Source: Coprenecus sp949297365
GTDB taxonomy: Bacteria; Bacteroidota; Bacteroidia; Bacteroidales; UBA932
Length of the DNA stretch: 64,000 nucleotides
NCBI GenBank assembly: GCA_963931055.1
Contig: OZ006987.1
Span: 992,001 to 1,056,000, forward strand
Direction: 5' to 3'
Positions 62,600-64,000 of the stretch are shown one piece after another. The notes under the pieces were generated by a model that saw only the letters and a program-made list of their open reading frames with translations, was not told where the DNA came from and searched no databases. The stretch's first letter is position 1, and every line of letters begins with the position of its first letter. The translations under genes and the position numbers were made by a program.

Positions 62600-64000
62600 A
62601 AACTGCCCGTATCAATGGAATAATATTGTTCTGCGCACTTCTGCCGATGCTCGCCGCATTGGCAGGATGCGTGGACAAGACCCCGGCAACGCCGGATCCG
62701 GTCATTTCTGTCGCAGACCCTTCCCCGATAGCACCCGAAGGCGGAACCTTTGAACTGGCAGTCAACGTAACCAATCCGGTCGAAGGAGTGACGCTGGAAG
62801 CAGTATGCTCCGAGACATGGCTCCATATCGAATCCGTGACTGACGGCAGGATGACTGCGGAAGTGGAGGCGAACGGCTCCGCCACGGAAAGAACTGCCGA
62901 AATCACTTTTACGTATGAAGGAGCAGAGCCCGTAAATGTCACCGCACTGCAATACGGCACGTCCGTTCCGTTTGTCCTGACACCCGGTGCTGCTTACTAC
63001 GACACACTCAGCGTACACGTGACTCCTGCCGATCCAGAGATGACATATCTGGTAATGGCGCAGCCGTCAGATGAGTTTGCAGCTGACAGTGCCGAAGAAT
63101 GGACTATCGGATACGTGGAGAATCTCGCGGACATCAACGGAATGACCTTCGCAGATGTCCTGAGTCTCTACTCCTATCAGGGAGAGCAGGATGCCGCAGT
63201 CTACGGTCTCTACCCCAACACTGAGCACACCGTCTATGTATATAGTCCGGACGCATCCGGCAATGCACTCACCGATATCTTCACATGCACGATGGAGACG
63301 CTTCCGGTACCCGACGGCCAGCCCAGCGGATGTACGATCGACATTACGGTGTCCGGTGTGACAGACAACAGCGCGGCTGTGACTTTCCGGCCCTCCGACG
63401 AATCGGTATACTACTATTATGAAGTATTCGACGAGGCAGGATACGGAGAAGTCAGCCAGGACTGGAACGCCTACATCTACAACTACATGACCTCGCGCGT
63501 CATCCATCCGCTGACACTTGAGGAGACCATAAGGGTAATCTGCACCTACGGAGAGTACACCCAGTATGCATCCGGTCTGACTGAGGAAACCAGACACTAC
63601 GCCTGCGCCGTAGGGGTGGACATGACGGCCCTGACCATCACCGATGTGACAGTCGAGGAGTTCACTACGACAGAATTCATAGAGATAGACTATACGCTGG
63701 ACTTCAGCGTAAAAGACGTGACTTCCAGAACTGCCGTAATAACGGCTCAGGCCAGGGACTCAAGAGCATTCTACTACTGGAACGTAATGACTTCAGAGCA
63801 GTATCTGGAGCTCGGGGGTGACGAAGAGACTATCAGCCGGTGGTTTCTGGACATGATGAATGAGAGAAGAATCGAGCAGTACGGAGAATATGCGTACTTA
63901 ATCTCTCTGCCTGACTACATCTACATGCAGTGTACACGCGGAGCTGAGCCCGATGAGTACTCATTCACCTCCCTGACCGGCGACACCGAGTATTATGTCT
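62596..64000 (+). CDS. Related BACON-like repeat lipoprotein (partial, runs off the window)
   Basis: At least 468 residues of a lipoprotein (lipobox LAGCV). A BACON-like domain (APEGGTFELAVNVTNPVEGV; TWLHIESV) leads into the repeat family of the preceding gene: VTDNSAAVTFRPSDESVYYYYEVF and later VKDVTSRTAVITAQARDSRAFYYWNVM. The two genes are paralogs coupled by the ATGA overlap and may form a surface complex. The C-terminus is outside the window. Confidence 0.78.
   Translation, partial: MKTARINGIILFCALLPMLAALAGCVDKTPATPDPVISVADPSPIAPEGGTFELAVNVTNPVEGVTLEAVCSETWLHIESVTDGRMTAEVEANGSATERTAEITFTYEGAEPVNVTALQYGTSVPFVLTPGAAYYDTLSVHVTPADPEMTYLVMAQPSDEFAADSAEEWTIGYVENLADINGMTFADVLSLYSYQGEQDAAVYGLYPNTEHTVYVYSPDASGNALTDIFTCTMETLPVPDGQPSGCTIDITVSGVTDNSAAVTFRPSDESVYYYYEVFDEAGYGEVSQDWNAYIYNYMTSRVIHPLTLEETIRVICTYGEYTQYASGLTEETRHYACAVGVDMTALTITDVTVEEFTTTEFIEIDYTLDFSVKDVTSRTAVITAQARDSRAFYYWNVMTSEQYLELGGDEETISRWFLDMMNERRIEQYGEYAYLISLPDYIYMQCTRGAEPDEYSFTSLTGDTEYYV

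Overview
The window comes from a bacterium of the order Bacteroidales. The support is gldH, a SusC-like btuB with btuG, BACON and FimB/DUF6562-type lipoproteins, an IS1380-family element, and repeated Bacteroidota -7 promoter boxes (TAnnTTTG). G+C looks fairly high, as in Alistipes-like or uncultured gut Bacteroidales; I cannot name the genus. I see no rRNA, tRNA or CRISPR array.

Layout. 1-8.7 kb: the end of a leucine-rich-repeat surface protein, then pgk, a BASS transporter, a PlsC-type acyltransferase with a 34-residue CrcB-like remnant, and a lactate operon (lctP-lutABC). 8.7-10.6 kb: a REP-associated tyrosine transposase (RAYT) between two inverted arrays of four hairpins each, with a period of about 105 bp. 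10.6-19.3 kb: xth, sufB without sufCD, a TlpA-like thioredoxin lipoprotein, a TPR/LuxR-type regulator and a large DUF4988/GLUG lipoprotein. 19.4-23.8 kb: a ThiL/PurM-like gene, a type II restriction-modification pair and a GH29 fucosidase. 24-30.3 kb: a fimbria-like cluster whose first gene (DUF3575) is split by a 1592-bp IS1380-family insertion with a clean 5-bp target duplication. 30.3-32.2 kb: a gene-poor stretch, then a collapsed tolC/MFS efflux operon. 32.3-38.5 kb: a vitamin B12 capture locus (cobalamin riboswitch, btuB, btuG, a DUF4465 protein, a PKD protein). 38.7-49.4 kb: housekeeping genes (ybaK, miaA, araC-type regulator, EFR1 ferredoxin, holB, ricT, gldH, trmB, prenyl synthase, two barrels, trxA, sdaA). 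49.4-56 kb: an RND efflux operon with its TetR regulator and a PG0541-type protein. 56-59 kb: kbl and a second RAYT with a different hairpin family. 59-64 kb: three surface lipoproteins (a propeller and two related repeat proteins), the last running off the window.

The most unusual content is the pair of RAYT/REP units. Each transposase lies among palindromes of its own (CCACAACGGCAG/CTGCCGTTGTGG for the first, GAGAGTGTACC/GGTACACTCTC for the second). Several hairpins of both families are followed, after 18-19 purine-rich bases, by a similar ATGCC-box. This points to two related but diverged transposase-hairpin systems in one chromosome segment. The precise IS insertion and the collapsed efflux operon show further recent rearrangement.
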